DNA of 64,000 nt from Chryseobacterium fluminis (GCF_026314945.1 NZ_CP111121.1:3596001-3660000), one strand, 5' to 3'. Positions 26,653 through 36,773 are shown, numbered from the stretch's first letter. The notes: a model not told the origin generated them from the sequence alone. Numbers and translations are program-made.

Positions 26653-27630
26653 ATGGCATTTTCAAATTGTATTATCAAAAGTATAATAGAATTGAAAACA
26701 GAACTAAAATATATTAATTTTTCGTATCAGACCCAATCAAAAAAGGAGTATCATATCCCGTTGAGCTATCAGCTGTTCGGGAAAGAGCTGTTTTCAGCTC
26801 CGGTTATTTTGGTGAATCATGCCTTAACCGGAAACTCAGCAGTTGCCGGAGAAAAAGGATGGTGGAAAAAATTGATCGGTAAAAATCAGGTGATCGATAC
26901 CAATAAATATACGGTTCTGTGTTTCAATATTCCCGGAAACGGCTATGATGATTTTTTTATTGATGATCATGAAGATTTTACGGCATCAGATATGGCCGGA
27001 ATTTTTTTACAAGGTCTTGAAAGTTTACATATTAATCGTTTACACGCCATTATCGGAGGCTCTCTTGGAGGAGGGATCGGCTGGGAGATGCTGGCGAATA
27101 AACCGGATCTTGCCGAAATTTTCATTCCTGTTGCCTGTGATTTTAAAACCCATGATTGGCTTCATGCCCAATGCCTGATTCAGAAATTTTTATTAAATCA
27201 GGATGATGAGCCAATACAAAAAGCAAGAATTCATGCGATGTTATGTTACCGGACACCAGAGTCATTAAATGACAGATTTCAAAACAAGTATAATAAGGAG
27301 AAGCAGCGTTTGGAATCAGAAGACTGGCTGATTTATCATGGGAATTCATTAAACGAAAGGTTTAGTTTAAAATCGTATAAGCTAATGAACCATCTGCTGA
27401 TGAATATCAATGCTGATGAATATCAACTGGAAAGAATCCAGGCACGAATGCACATGATCTCCGTTGATACCGATTTATTTTTTCCCGCTTCCGAAATACG
27501 GATGTGTTTTGAAAAGCTTAACCGGAAAAAGGAAAATGTCTTCTATCACGAGATCACCTCAATTCATGGGCATGATGCCTTCTTAATGGAATACGAACAA
27601 TTAAATAACATCATTAAAAATATTTTGTAG
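26653..27630 (+). CDS. homoserine O-acetyltransferase-like alpha/beta hydrolase (divergent MetX)
   Basis: 325 aa, shorter than usual MetX (about 350-380). MetX landmarks: VNHALTGNSAVAG (oxyanion region), GWWKKLIGKNQVIDT, the nucleophile elbow GGSLGGG with Ser137, an acid in SVDTDLFFP and His in SIHGHDAFL. The segment that in classical MetX reads LGGCKGSTGPSS is replaced here by IPGNGYDDFF. It activates homoserine with acetyl-CoA (or possibly succinyl-CoA) for methionine synthesis. The ATG at 26653 is used, but homologous sequence begins around residue 14, so the true start may be later. First gene after the SAM riboswitch. Confidence 0.82.
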   Translation: MAFSNCIIKSIIELKTELKYINFSYQTQSKKEYHIPLSYQLFGKELFSAPVILVNHALTGNSAVAGEKGWWKKLIGKNQVIDTNKYTVLCFNIPGNGYDDFFIDDHEDFTASDMAGIFLQGLESLHINRLHAIIGGSLGGGIGWEMLANKPDLAEIFIPVACDFKTHDWLHAQCLIQKFLLNQDDEPIQKARIHAMLCYRTPESLNDRFQNKYNKEKQRLESEDWLIYHGNSLNERFSLKSYKLMNHLLMNINADEYQLERIQARMHMISVDTDLFFPASEIRMCFEKLNRKKENVFYHEITSIHGHDAFLMEYEQLNNIIKNIL

Positions 27631-27631
27631 G

Positions 27632-29173
27632 ATGAAAAATAATGCAAACGAAATAAAATTTTTAAAAAACAGATCAATCATCAAGTTTGAAGGGGAAGAT
27701 TTCTTAGGTGAAATAGGGATTGACGGGAGAATTTTTAAAGCGCTTACTTTGGCGCGAATCAGTGTTGGAGTAATTTCTCAGCAGGCAATCGAAAACGGAT
27801 TATCCATTTTGGTACAGGAAGCCGACTCTGAAAAAGCAGTAAACTGTCTGATTGACGAATTTGAAGCAGAAAGAAAATCAGGGAAAGTATCTCAGATTTA
27901 CAGTATCAATAATGTGTCTGTGATAGGGTTTGTTACCGAAGATTTCAACAAAGTGCTAGCTGAGCTGGCAAGAAATAATGTTTTTCCTTTGCTTTTAAAC
28001 CAGGTGGCAAGTGAAAAACGCATTAATATTATCGTCACTTCTTCACAGGACGAAAAAGCAAAAAATATCATCGAATCTGAAATTTCTAAAAAGCCTAAAA
28101 CCGTCCATTTGGCCATTATTGGACACGGAAATGTAGGGAAAACTTTAATAGAACAGGTTTTAGAGTCATCGGAAGAAATCAGAAGACGCAAAAAAATCGA
28201 TTTAAAAGTAGTGGCAGTGGCCAATTCAAGAAAAATCGCTTTCAATAAAAAAGGTTTTGATAACAACTGGAACGATGAGGTGCTGACTGCGGAAAAACCA
28301 TCCGATATCAGGGAACTGATCAGATTCTCCAAAGAAAATCAACTGGAAAACCTAATCGTTGTAGATAATACCGCAAGCAAAGATTTTGTACATCACTACC
28401 ACACGCTGGCTGAAAACGGTTTTGACCTGGTTTCTTCCAATAAAATTTTCAATACCCTTCCCATTGAAGAATACCGTCAACTAAGATATACGTTGAACAA
28501 AAACAACAGGCGTTATCTGTACGAAACGAATGTAGGTGCAGGTTTACCACTAATTGATACGATCAAGCTGTTACACCTTTCAGGCGAAAACATCACCAGA
28601 ATAAAAGGAGTCTTTTCGGGAACACTGAGTTATGTCTTCAATAATTTTTCTCTGAGAAACGATAAGTTTTCAACCATCATCAACGAAGCTTTAGAAAAAG
28701 GTTATACAGAACCGGATCCAAGAGAAGACTTATCTGGAAATGACGTAGCAAGAAAGTTGTTGATCCTTGCAAGAGAATTAGATTTAATTAATGAATTTGA
28801 TGATATCCGTATTCAGAATCTGGTTCCCGACAGCCTGCGGTCCGTTTCAAAACCGGAATTCCTTTCAAAACTGGAAGAATTGGATCAGGAATATGAAAAA
28901 ATCAAAGAAAATCAGGAAGAGGGCCATGTCCTGAGATATGTTGGAGATCTTCACGGTGACCTTCAGAAAGATAAGGGTGAACTGGACGTAAAATTAATTT
29001 CCGTCCCTGCAACCTCTGCGTTAGGACAATTAAAAGGCTCAGATTCAATCTTTGAAATTTATACTGAAAGTTATGGGGAAAATCCGATCGTCATCATGGG
29101 AGCCGGCGCAGGAGCTCAGGTTACAGCGAGAGGCGTTTTCGGAGATATCTTGAGAGTAAGTGAAACCAAATAA
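27632..29173 (+). CDS. homoserine dehydrogenase with N-terminal ACT region, no aspartokinase domain
   Basis: 513 aa, one base after the metX-like gene. Residues about 15-150 resemble the tandem ACT module of bifunctional ThrA/MetL (GIDGRIFKALTLARISVGVISQ..., then NVSVIGFVTEDFNKVLAELARNNVFPLL). The NAD(P)-binding GHGNVGK (164-170) opens the homoserine dehydrogenase domain. The catalytic domain shows ETNVGAGLPLIDTIK, KGVFSGTLSYVFN and GYTEPDPREDLSGNDVARKLLILARE, all expected. It looks like the C-terminal two thirds of a bifunctional aspartokinase-homoserine dehydrogenase, lacking the kinase. It reduces aspartate semialdehyde to homoserine; placement behind a SAM riboswitch makes it methionine-dedicated. 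Confidence 0.9.
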   Translation: MKNNANEIKFLKNRSIIKFEGEDFLGEIGIDGRIFKALTLARISVGVISQQAIENGLSILVQEADSEKAVNCLIDEFEAERKSGKVSQIYSINNVSVIGFVTEDFNKVLAELARNNVFPLLLNQVASEKRINIIVTSSQDEKAKNIIESEISKKPKTVHLAIIGHGNVGKTLIEQVLESSEEIRRRKKIDLKVVAVANSRKIAFNKKGFDNNWNDEVLTAEKPSDIRELIRFSKENQLENLIVVDNTASKDFVHHYHTLAENGFDLVSSNKIFNTLPIEEYRQLRYTLNKNNRRYLYETNVGAGLPLIDTIKLLHLSGENITRIKGVFSGTLSYVFNNFSLRNDKFSTIINEALEKGYTEPDPREDLSGNDVARKLLILARELDLINEFDDIRIQNLVPDSLRSVSKPEFLSKLEELDQEYEKIKENQEEGHVLRYVGDLHGDLQKDKGELDVKLISVPATSALGQLKGSDSIFEIYTESYGENPIVIMGAGAGAQVTARGVFGDILRVSETK

Positions 29174-29181
29174 AAAAGTCA

Positions 29182-29230
29182 TTTGAACCCGACAGGGTTC
29201 AATATCAATAGCAGTAGGTGAAACCTATGG
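29182..29230. repeat. REP-like intergenic repeat, copy 1
   Basis: Two small palindromes in tandem: GAACCC-GACA-GGGTTC, then AGTAGGTGAAACCTA. The layout matches the element at 30416-30467. It lies between the homoserine dehydrogenase and metZ genes. Confidence 0.75.
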
Positions 29231-29246
29231 AAAAATAATAAAAATA

Positions 29247-30413
29247 ATGGAAAACGAAAATTTCGAAACATTAGCCATTCGCACACAGACAGAAAGAACG
29301 CAGTTTGATGAGCATTCTACACCGCTGTATCTTACCTCAAGCTTCATCTTTCAGGATGCGGAAGATATGAGGGCAAGTTTCGCAGAAGAAAAATCAAAGA
29401 ATTTATACAGCCGGTTTTCAAACCCTAATGTAACCGAATTTACCGACAAAATTGTAAAAATGGAAGGAGCAGAAGCAGGATATGCTTTTGCAACAGGGAT
29501 GGCTGCGATTTATTCAACGTTCGCCACCTTACTGGATGCAGGTGATCATATCGTAAGCTGTCAGTCGGTTTTTGGTTCTACCCACACTTTATTTACAAAA
29601 TATTTCCCGAAGTGGAATATTGAGACGACCTATTTCAAAGCGGGAGATGCAGAAAATATTGAAAAATATATTCAGCCTAACACAAAAATTTTATATCTCG
29701 AAACGCCTACGAATCCGGCGATTGAAGTCCTTGATTTAGAATTCTTTGGACAGATTGCAAAGAAACATAACCTGATTTTTATTGTAGATAACTGTTTCGC
29801 CACACCTTATCTGCAACAGCCCATAAAATACGGTGCGGACATCGTCGTGCACTCTGCAACAAAGCTGATCGACGGTCAGGGACGTGTGTTAGGAGGCGTA
29901 GCAGTAGGTCGGGAAGATTTGATCCGCGAAATTTATCTTTTTGCAAGAAATACAGGTCCGGCAATGTCCCCTTTCAATGCCTGGGTATTGTCAAAAAGTC
30001 TTGAAACATTAGCGATCCGTGTCGAGAAACATTGCGAAAATGCTTTAAAAGTAGCTCAGTTTTTAGAAAATCATCCCAATGTAGAATTAACCAAGTATCC
30101 ATTTCTGCCATCTCATCCAGGGTACGAAATTGCTAAAAGACAAATGAAAATGGGTGGAAACATCGTAGCATTCGAAATCAAAGGAGGAATCGAAGGCGGA
30201 AGAAACTTTTTAGATAAAATAAAAATGTGTTCACTTTCAGCAAACCTGGGTGATACCAGAACGATTGTAACGCATCCGGCCTCTACCACACACTCCAAAC
30301 TGTCAGATGATGAAAGAAATGAAGTAGGAATTACGGCCGGCCTGGTTCGTTGTTCGGTAGGATTGGAAAATGCAGATGATATTATTGCGGATTTAAAACA
30401 GGCATTGGATTAA
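29247..30413 (+). CDS. metZ: O-acyl-homoserine sulfhydrylase (MetZ-type)
   Basis: 388 aa, Cys/Met-metabolism PLP fold. The PLP-binding lysine is Lys206 in VHSATKLIDGQGRVLGG, whose DGQGR continuation is typical of O-succinylhomoserine sulfhydrylase (MetZ) rather than MetB/MetY. Other family motifs: YSRFSNPNVTEFTDKI, FATGMAAIYS and ETPTNPAIEVLD. It replaces the acyl group of O-acylhomoserine by sulfide to give homocysteine directly. Pairing with a MetX-like acyltransferase leaves open whether the acyl group is acetyl or succinyl. It is flanked on both sides by the REP-like repeats. Confidence 0.9.
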   Translation: MENENFETLAIRTQTERTQFDEHSTPLYLTSSFIFQDAEDMRASFAEEKSKNLYSRFSNPNVTEFTDKIVKMEGAEAGYAFATGMAAIYSTFATLLDAGDHIVSCQSVFGSTHTLFTKYFPKWNIETTYFKAGDAENIEKYIQPNTKILYLETPTNPAIEVLDLEFFGQIAKKHNLIFIVDNCFATPYLQQPIKYGADIVVHSATKLIDGQGRVLGGVAVGREDLIREIYLFARNTGPAMSPFNAWVLSKSLETLAIRVEKHCENALKVAQFLENHPNVELTKYPFLPSHPGYEIAKRQMKMGGNIVAFEIKGGIEGGRNFLDKIKMCSLSANLGDTRTIVTHPASTTHSKLSDDERNEVGITAGLVRCSVGLENADDIIADLKQALD

Positions 30414-30415
30414 CA

Positions 30416-30467
30416 ACAAACCCGAAGGGTTCAACATTAACAGCCGTAGGTATAACCTAACCTTTGG
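30416..30467. repeat. REP-like intergenic repeat, copy 2
   Basis: Same architecture as the copy at 29182: AACCC-GAA-GGGTT, a short AT spacer, then GCCGTAGGT...AACCTA...TTTGG. The two copies differ at several positions but keep the stem pairings. It lies between metZ and the metH N-terminal gene. Confidence 0.75.
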
Positions 30468-30481
30468 TAAAGATATAAAAA

Positions 30482-31492
30482 ATGAAAAATTCAGAACAAC
30501 TATACAAAGCATTATCCGAAAGAATTTTAATTCTGGACGGAGCCATGGGAACAATGCTGCAGCGATATAAATTTGAAGAAGAAGACTATCGGGGCGAGCG
30601 TTTCAAAGATTGGGAACATCCGGTGAAGGGAAACAACGATCTCCTTTCACTGACACAGCCTCACGCGATCGAGGAGGTTCACCGGAAATACCTGGAGGCA
30701 GGAGCAGATATTCTTGAAACCAATACCTTTTCCGGAACTACCATTGCGATGGCGGATTATCATATGGAAGATCTGGTGTACGAACTGAATTATGAATCAG
30801 CTAAGATCGCAAGAAAGGTATGTGATGAATTTACAGCACAAAATCCCGATAAGCCAAGGTTCGTAGCAGGTTCAATCGGTCCCACCAACAGAACGGCAAG
30901 TTTAAGTCCGGACGTGAACGACCCCGGCTACCGGGCCATCACATTCGATGAATTGAGGGTTGCTTACAAACAGCAATCAGAAGCCTTGTTAGACGGAGGT
31001 TCAGATATCCTTCTGGTAGAAACCATTTTTGATACGTTAAATGCAAAAGCTGCCCTTTTTGCCATTGATGAAATCCAGGAAGAAAGAGGCATCAAAATTC
31101 CGATTATGGTATCCGGAACCATTACGGATGCCTCCGGCAGAACGCTAAGCGGACAAACGGCAGAAGCATTTTTAATTTCTGTTTCACACCTGAACTTGTT
31201 AAGTGTCGGCTTCAACTGTGCTTTGGGAGCGAATCAGCTTACACCTTATTTAGAAACGTTGGCTCATAATTCTGAATTTCATGTTTCAGCTTATCCGAAT
31301 GCAGGGTTGCCAAATGCTTTTGGAAAGTATGATGAAACACCTGAAGATATGGCGGGTCAGATCAAAGAATATGTGGAAAAAGGATTAATTAATATAATTG
31401 GAGGATGCTGCGGAACAACGCCCGACCATATAAAGGCGATCGCTGATCTGGTGGCACCATATCCACCAAGAAAATTGAGGACATTTGTCTGA
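30482..31492 (+). CDS. metH: methionine synthase, homocysteine-binding module (split MetH N-terminus)
   Basis: 336 aa, corresponding to the first module of cobalamin-dependent MetH only. Landmarks: [22 protein letters not shown] (12-38), [31 protein letters not shown], and the zinc/homocysteine ligands Cys246 (GFNCALG) and Cys309-Cys310 ([10 protein letters not shown]). In most bacteria this is fused to the pterin and B12 modules; here those are in a separate gene at 32670, with a desaturase gene between. The protein could activate homocysteine and pass it to the other subunit. It ends cleanly, with no sign that the split is a sequencing error. Confidence 0.92.
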   Translation: MKNSEQLYKALSERILILDGAMGTMLQRYKFEEEDYRGERFKDWEHPVKGNNDLLSLTQPHAIEEVHRKYLEAGADILETNTFSGTTIAMADYHMEDLVYELNYESAKIARKVCDEFTAQNPDKPRFVAGSIGPTNRTASLSPDVNDPGYRAITFDELRVAYKQQSEALLDGGSDILLVETIFDTLNAKAALFAIDEIQEERGIKIPIMVSGTITDASGRTLSGQTAEAFLISVSHLNLLSVGFNCALGANQLTPYLETLAHNSEFHVSAYPNAGLPNAFGKYDETPEDMAGQIKEYVEKGLINIIGGCCGTTPDHIKAIADLVAPYPPRKLRTFV

Positions 31493-31573
31493 TATAATAG
31501 ATTTTTTTTATTGAATCAATACTAAAGGAACGATTTTTAATAATAAATTTAGATATCACACAAATTTAATATT

Positions 31574-32665
31574 ATGGAAAAGCCTATTTACTTAAAAGAT
31601 TCAGAAGATACAAAACTGTTTAATGAACTCAGAAAAAAAGTGAGCCGGCGTGTAGAAGCCATTCCCGAAAACAGGGATTTATATATTCAGATCAAAGCAA
31701 TTATTTTGCCTTTGGTCTATTTTGGTTTATACGCATTTGCCCTTTTTAATGCTGAAAAAACCTGGGTTTATATTGTAAGTTTTGTTCTGATGGGCATTTC
31801 TTTGGTGCTGATCTATTTAAATTTAATTCACGAGGCTGCTCACAATAATATTTATAAAAGCAAGAAGTTAAATGCGCTCGTATTGCAGATTTTCGACTTT
31901 GTGGGGGCTAATTCCTACATCTGGAAAAAAAGACATATTGCAAGTCATCATGCTTATCCGAATGTGGATGGTTGGGATACGGATATTGAACAGAGCGGAC
32001 TTTTACTGATCGTTCCGTGGATTAAAGCAAAAGGCGTACAGAAATATCAGCACTTCTTTTTCTTTTTGGTGTATCCGTTATATCTTTTTAACTGGATGTT
32101 TATCAGAGATTTCAGAGACTTTTTTGATAAAGAGAGGGTAATTCTCAAAACACAGGGAGCAATTCCTGCAAATGAAAAAGTGAAAATGGTGTTTTATAAG
32201 CTTTTCTACTTCTTTTACCAGATTGCAGTTCCTGTTCTGTTTTTTAAGGTATCATTAGGATTAGCTTTGGGAGCCTGGTTCCTGCAGGTAATTGCAGCGA
32301 GTATTTTTGCACTTTTCGTGCTGCTGCCACTGCATCCGCTTCCGGATAACGCTTTTCCGAAGCTTAACGATAAAAACGGGCTGCCGTTCAGCTGGCTTCA
32401 TCACCAATTTGAAGTGACCAATGACTTAAAGGAAAATAACTGGTTCGTAAGAAATATATTAGGAAATTTCAATTTTCACGTTGCCCATCATCTGTTTCCA
32501 AACTACAGCTATTGCTATTATAATGAAATTACAGAAGAAATAGAAGCATTTGCCAAAGAACACGATTTGGCATATAAACGATTTCCGATTTTTACGGCTT
32601 TGGGCAAACATGTTGATTTGCTGAAGCAAAATGCAAATAATGCATATTTTATTTTAGAAGAATAA
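31574..32665 (+). CDS. membrane fatty acid desaturase family protein
   Basis: 363 aa. Three histidine boxes of di-iron membrane desaturases: HEAAH (about 88-92), HIASHH (HxxxHH, about 121-126) and HVAHH (HxxHH, about 304-308), with paired hydrophobic segments between (about 46-85, 160-180, 213-255). Such enzymes introduce double bonds in lipids, or hydroxylate related substrates. The insertion point in the methionine operon, between the two halves of metH and 4 bases before the second half, is unusual. A 7-of-8 -7-like box in the 81-base gap upstream might give it extra expression. Confidence 0.88.
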   Translation: MEKPIYLKDSEDTKLFNELRKKVSRRVEAIPENRDLYIQIKAIILPLVYFGLYAFALFNAEKTWVYIVSFVLMGISLVLIYLNLIHEAAHNNIYKSKKLNALVLQIFDFVGANSYIWKKRHIASHHAYPNVDGWDTDIEQSGLLLIVPWIKAKGVQKYQHFFFFLVYPLYLFNWMFIRDFRDFFDKERVILKTQGAIPANEKVKMVFYKLFYFFYQIAVPVLFFKVSLGLALGAWFLQVIAASIFALFVLLPLHPLPDNAFPKLNDKNGLPFSWLHHQFEVTNDLKENNWFVRNILGNFNFHVAHHLFPNYSYCYYNEITEEIEAFAKEHDLAYKRFPIFTALGKHVDLLKQNANNAYFILEE

Positions 32666-32669
32666 ATTG

Positions 32670-35330
32670 ATGAAATATTTAAGATTATCAGGGCTTGAGC
32701 CTTTGATTATTACACCGGAAAGTAACTTTATCAATGTTGGAGAAAGAACCAATGTTGCCGGTTCGAAGAAATTTTTAAGATTAATAAAAGAAGAAAAATT
32801 TGGAGAAGCCCTGGATATAGCCCGCCATCAGGTTGAAGGAGGAGCTCAGATTCTGGATGTCAATTTTGACGACGGCCTGATCGATGGAAAAGCTTCGATG
32901 ATCAAATTTTTAAATTTAATTGCTTCTGAACCCGATATTTCCAGAATCCCGATCATGATCGATTCCTCAAAATGGGAAATTCTTGAGGCCGGACTACAGG
33001 TTGCACAGGGAAAATGTGTGGTGAATTCTATCAGCTTAAAAGAAGGAGAGGAAGAATTTATCAAACACGCAAAAGCCATCAAGAGATATGGTGCCGCGAT
33101 GATTGTCATGGCATTTGATGAGGTGGGTCAGGCCGATACTTATGAACGCAGGGTTGAAATCTCTAAACGGTCCTATGATCTATTGGTAAATCAGCTTAAT
33201 TTCCCTGCAGAAGATATTATTTTCGATTTAAATATTTTCCCTGTAGCCACAGGGATGGACGAGCATCGAAGAAATGCAATCGACTTCATCGAAGCAACAA
33301 GATGGGTTCGCCAGAACCTTCCGTACGCGTCTGTGAGCGGTGGAGTGAGTAATGTCTCCTTTTCATTTCGCGGAAATGATACAGTAAGAGAGGCGATGCA
33401 CTCCGTTTTCCTTTATCACGCGATTCAGGCAGGAATGAATATGGGAATTGTAAACCCTGCCATGCTGGAGGTCTATGATGAAATTAATAAAGAACTTCTT
33501 GAATTAGTAGAAGATGTAATTCTTGATAAAAGGGAAGATGCTACCGAAAGGCTTCTTGATTATTCGGAGAAACATAAATCAGTTAAAAAAGAGAAAGTAG
33601 AGGAGCTGGAATGGCGCACAAAACCTTTGCAGGAAAGAATTACGCATTCTCTGGTAAAAGGGATCGACCGTTTTATAGAAGAGGATGTTGAAGAAGCCAG
33701 ATTACAGGCCGAGAAACCACTTCATGTTATAGAAATTAATCTGATGACCGGAATGGGAGTCGTGGGCGATTTGTTCGGAAGTGGAAAAATGTTCTTGCCG
33801 CAGGTAGTAAAATCCGCCAGGGTAATGAAGAAGGCAGTTGCCTATTTGCAGCCATTTATTGAAGCGGAAAAAGACGGCTCAAGGCCGGCTAACGGAAAAA
33901 TTTTAATGGCAACCGTAAAAGGAGATGTTCATGATATCGGAAAAAATATTGTGAGCGTAGTTTTGGGGTGTAACAACTATGAAATCGTAGATCTTGGGGT
34001 GATGGTTCCGGCTGAGAAAATTATTCAGACTGCGATTGCTGAAAAAGTAGATGTTATCGGGTTGAGCGGGTTAATTACTCCAAGCCTCGATGAAATGGTA
34101 TACATCGCTCAGGAGTTAGAAAGACAAAATCTGAACTTTCCTCTATTGATTGGAGGTGCTACAACTTCCAAAGCCCATACCGCTGTAAAAATCGATTTAA
34201 AATATAAAAATGCCGTTGTTCACGTAAATGATGCTTCAAGAGCGGTAAATGTAGTAAGTTCCCTTTTAGGAGACAGAAATAAAGAATATGTCGAGGATTT
34301 GAAAAGTGATTATTCTGATTTCAGAGAAAAATTCTTAAACAGACAGGTTGATAAAAATTATGTTTCCATTGAAGATGCGCGAAGGGATAAGTTTAAAATT
34401 GATTGGGAAAATGAACAAATATTTACACCAAACCAATTGGGCGTTCAGATTGTAGAAAACCAGGATCTGAATGAGTTGGTTCCTTTCATCGACTGGTCAC
34501 CTTTTTTCAGAAGCTGGGATCTGCATGGCAAATATCCGGATATTTTAAAAGACGAAGTGGTCGGAGCTCAGGCAACGGAATTGTTTAAAGATGCTCAGGT
34601 TATTCTAAAGAAAATTCTGGATGGGAAACTATTAACCGCGAAAGCTATTTTCGGGATCTTTAAAGCCAACTCGAACGATACGGATGACATCCTGATTTTC
34701 GATGAAAACGATCAGGAAAGGGTTAAGTTTCTCACATTAAGACAACAAGTTCAGAAATCGAAAGGGAAAGATTATATCGCATTAAGCGACTTTATCGCTC
34801 CACAAAGTTCCGGGAAAACCGATTATATGGGCGCTTTCTGTGTAACGACAGGTTTCGGTACCGATGAGCTGTCGGAAGAATATGAAAAGGCAAATGATGA
34901 TTACAACGCCATTATGGTAAAAGCATTAGCAGATCGTTTTGCAGAGGCGTATGCAGAATTTTTACATAAAAAGGTCAGAACCGAATACTGGGGCTATGCG
35001 AATCAGGAAAGCTTAAGCAACGAAGATCTAATTGCTGAAAAATATAAAGGAATCCGTCCGGCTCCTGGCTATCCGGCCTGTCCCGATCATCTGGAGAAAC
35101 ATGCTATCTGGGATCTTTTAAAAGTAGAAGAAAACATCGGAGTTTATCTTACGGAAAGTTTAGCGATGTTTCCTACAGCTTCGGTATCAGGGTATTATTT
35201 TGGAAGTCCTCATGCAAAATATTTCGGATTGGGAAAAATTACAGAAGATCAGTTGAAAGACTATTCCAAAAGAAAAGGGATTTCTTTACAGGAAGCAAGA
35301 AAATGGCTGTCACCAAATTTGGCAGATTAA
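32670..35330 (+). CDS. metH: methionine synthase, pterin/B12/activation modules (split MetH C-terminus)
   Basis: 886 aa from the ATG at 32670 (a TTG at 32667 directly precedes it). It contains the methyltetrahydrofolate (pterin-binding) domain (about 15-280; [33 protein letters not shown]), the helical cap (about 315-400), the cobalamin Rossmann domain with DVHDIGKN (His421 as the lower axial ligand) and [13 protein letters not shown], and the SAM-dependent reactivation domain (about 560-886) with [12 protein letters not shown]. Together with the homocysteine protein at 30482 it makes a complete B12-dependent methionine synthase. Presence of the reactivation domain shows this is true MetH and not a corrinoid protein. 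Confidence 0.93.
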   Translation: MKYLRLSGLEPLIITPESNFINVGERTNVAGSKKFLRLIKEEKFGEALDIARHQVEGGAQILDVNFDDGLIDGKASMIKFLNLIASEPDISRIPIMIDSSKWEILEAGLQVAQGKCVVNSISLKEGEEEFIKHAKAIKRYGAAMIVMAFDEVGQADTYERRVEISKRSYDLLVNQLNFPAEDIIFDLNIFPVATGMDEHRRNAIDFIEATRWVRQNLPYASVSGGVSNVSFSFRGNDTVREAMHSVFLYHAIQAGMNMGIVNPAMLEVYDEINKELLELVEDVILDKREDATERLLDYSEKHKSVKKEKVEELEWRTKPLQERITHSLVKGIDRFIEEDVEEARLQAEKPLHVIEINLMTGMGVVGDLFGSGKMFLPQVVKSARVMKKAVAYLQPFIEAEKDGSRPANGKILMATVKGDVHDIGKNIVSVVLGCNNYEIVDLGVMVPAEKIIQTAIAEKVDVIGLSGLITPSLDEMVYIAQELERQNLNFPLLIGGATTSKAHTAVKIDLKYKNAVVHVNDASRAVNVVSSLLGDRNKEYVEDLKSDYSDFREKFLNRQVDKNYVSIEDARRDKFKIDWENEQIFTPNQLGVQIVENQDLNELVPFIDWSPFFRSWDLHGKYPDILKDEVVGAQATELFKDAQVILKKILDGKLLTAKAIFGIFKANSNDTDDILIFDENDQERVKFLTLRQQVQKSKGKDYIALSDFIAPQSSGKTDYMGAFCVTTGFGTDELSEEYEKANDDYNAIMVKALADRFAEAYAEFLHKKVRTEYWGYANQESLSNEDLIAEKYKGIRPAPGYPACPDHLEKHAIWDLLKVEENIGVYLTESLAMFPTASVSGYYFGSPHAKYFGLGKITEDQLKDYSKRKGISLQEARKWLSPNLAD

Positions 35331-35408
35331 CAAAATAAGAATGAATGATAGTTGTTGTGCTGTTTAAAACAATTGACAGCTGACCATCAACACTCAACAA
35401 AAAATAAA

Positions 35409-36368
35409 ATGAAAATAACAGATCATATAAAAAACGCAAACGGAAAAACTTTATTTTCCCTTGAGGTGGTACCGCCACAGAAGGGAATCGGAATTGAAGA
35501 TTTATACAGGAATATTGATCCGTTAATGGAGTTTAAGCCGCCATTCATCGATGTTACGACCTCCAGAGAAGAATATATTTATATCGATAAAGGTAATGGT
35601 CTAATGGAGCGCCGAATTACACGGATGCGTCCGGGGACTTTAGGAATTTGTGCAGCCATCCAACATAAATACAGCGTAGATACGGTCCCGCATTTACTGT
35701 GCGGTGGCTTTACCAAAGAAGAAACAGAATACCTTTTGGTTGACTGTATGTATCTTGGAATTGACAATATTATGGCACTGAGAGGTGATGCTATGAAAGG
35801 GCATCAATACTTTGAGCCTACGCTGGGTGGGCATGCCAGTGCCATGGATCTGGTACATCAGATCAATAATCTGGGAAGGGGAAAATACCTGCATAATGAG
35901 GAAAAAGAGTGTGAAGAACATAACAAATTCTGCATTGGAGTAGCGGGATATCCTGAAAAACATATGGAAGCTCCGTCCATGAATTATGACCTGAAATGGC
36001 TGAAACAAAAAGTTGATGCCGGGGCAGATTATATTGTTACCCAAATGTTTTTTGACAATAAAAAATACATAGAATTTGTAACGAAAGCCCGTGAAATGGG
36101 AATTACTGTTCCCATTATTCCCGGAATCAAACCGATTGCAACGAAAAAACATCTTAAAATCTTACCCCAGATTTTTAAAATTGATTTACCGGAAGAATTA
36201 ATTAACGAAGTGGAAAAGGCAAAAAATAATGAAGCCGTAAAGCAGATCGGAATTGAGTGGGCAGTTAATCAATGCAGGGAATTACTTCAATTTCATGTTC
36301 CGGTCTTACATTTTTACTCTATGGGGAAGAGTGATAATATTAAAAAAGTAGCCGGAGAGCTATTCTGA
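35409..36368 (+). CDS. metF: methylenetetrahydrofolate reductase
   Basis: 319 aa from the ATG at 35409; the upstream in-frame TTG at 35352 gives a non-conserved extension. TIM-barrel FAD enzyme with SLEVVPPQKG at the N-terminus (the catalytic Glu), DVTTSREEY, GIDNIMALRGDA and ADYIVTQMFFDNKKY, all typical of MetF. It makes 5-methyltetrahydrofolate, the methyl donor for MetH, so it completes the operon. Last gene before a strong terminator. Confidence 0.95.
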   Translation: MKITDHIKNANGKTLFSLEVVPPQKGIGIEDLYRNIDPLMEFKPPFIDVTTSREEYIYIDKGNGLMERRITRMRPGTLGICAAIQHKYSVDTVPHLLCGGFTKEETEYLLVDCMYLGIDNIMALRGDAMKGHQYFEPTLGGHASAMDLVHQINNLGRGKYLHNEEKECEEHNKFCIGVAGYPEKHMEAPSMNYDLKWLKQKVDAGADYIVTQMFFDNKKYIEFVTKAREMGITVPIIPGIKPIATKKHLKILPQIFKIDLPEELINEVEKAKNNEAVKQIGIEWAVNQCRELLQFHVPVLHFYSMGKSDNIKKVAGELF

Positions 36369-36387
36369 TAGTAAATATTTAATGGAA

Positions 36388-36417
36388 AGAGAGCCTTTAT
36401 TCAGGGCTCTTTTTTTA
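36388..36417 (+). terminator. terminator of the methionine operon
   Basis: AGAGCC (36390-36395) pairs with GGCTCT (36405-36410), followed by a T-run of eight. Confidence 0.88.
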
Positions 36418-36428
36418 TAAATAAATTT

Positions 36429-36722
36429 AGGCGCCTACATACTTTGTATACGAACTTAAAATCTACTAATAAAGTAATTGTTAATCATGCTAAAAAGGAA
36501 TATGTGAATGGTAATACAAGCACAAATTGTATCGAGAATTTTTTGGGAAGTTTAAAACGTGGAATTATTGGAATTTACAGAGTTGTTTCAAGTAAACATC
36601 TTCAGAAATACATCTTTGAATTGGTATTTAGATATAATACAGGAAAAATGAGTTCAAGTGAAATATTTATATATTTATTATCAAATGTTAAAGGATGTAA
36701 TGACCTGTTTAAAATACTATGA
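36429..36722 (+). pseudogene. IS1595-family transposase remnant (C-terminal fragment)
   Basis: About 95 codons remain, with no ATG start. The stretch NHAKKEYVNGNTSTNCIEN followed by FLGSLKRGIIGIYRVVSSKHLQKYIFELVFRYNTGK matches the end of the ISXO2-like (IS1595) DDE domain, where the consensus runs HTNxIEGFWSLLKRGIxGxYHxVSxKHLQRYxxEFxFRYN. The first two catalytic acids and the helix-turn-helix/zinc part are missing. It therefore marks a past insertion and deletion at the end of the methionine operon. Terminal inverted repeats could not be identified. Confidence 0.88.
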
Positions 36723-36773
36723 TAGAGGCATTTAACATAATAAAATATTTCTCAACTATTTGATTTGTTTATA

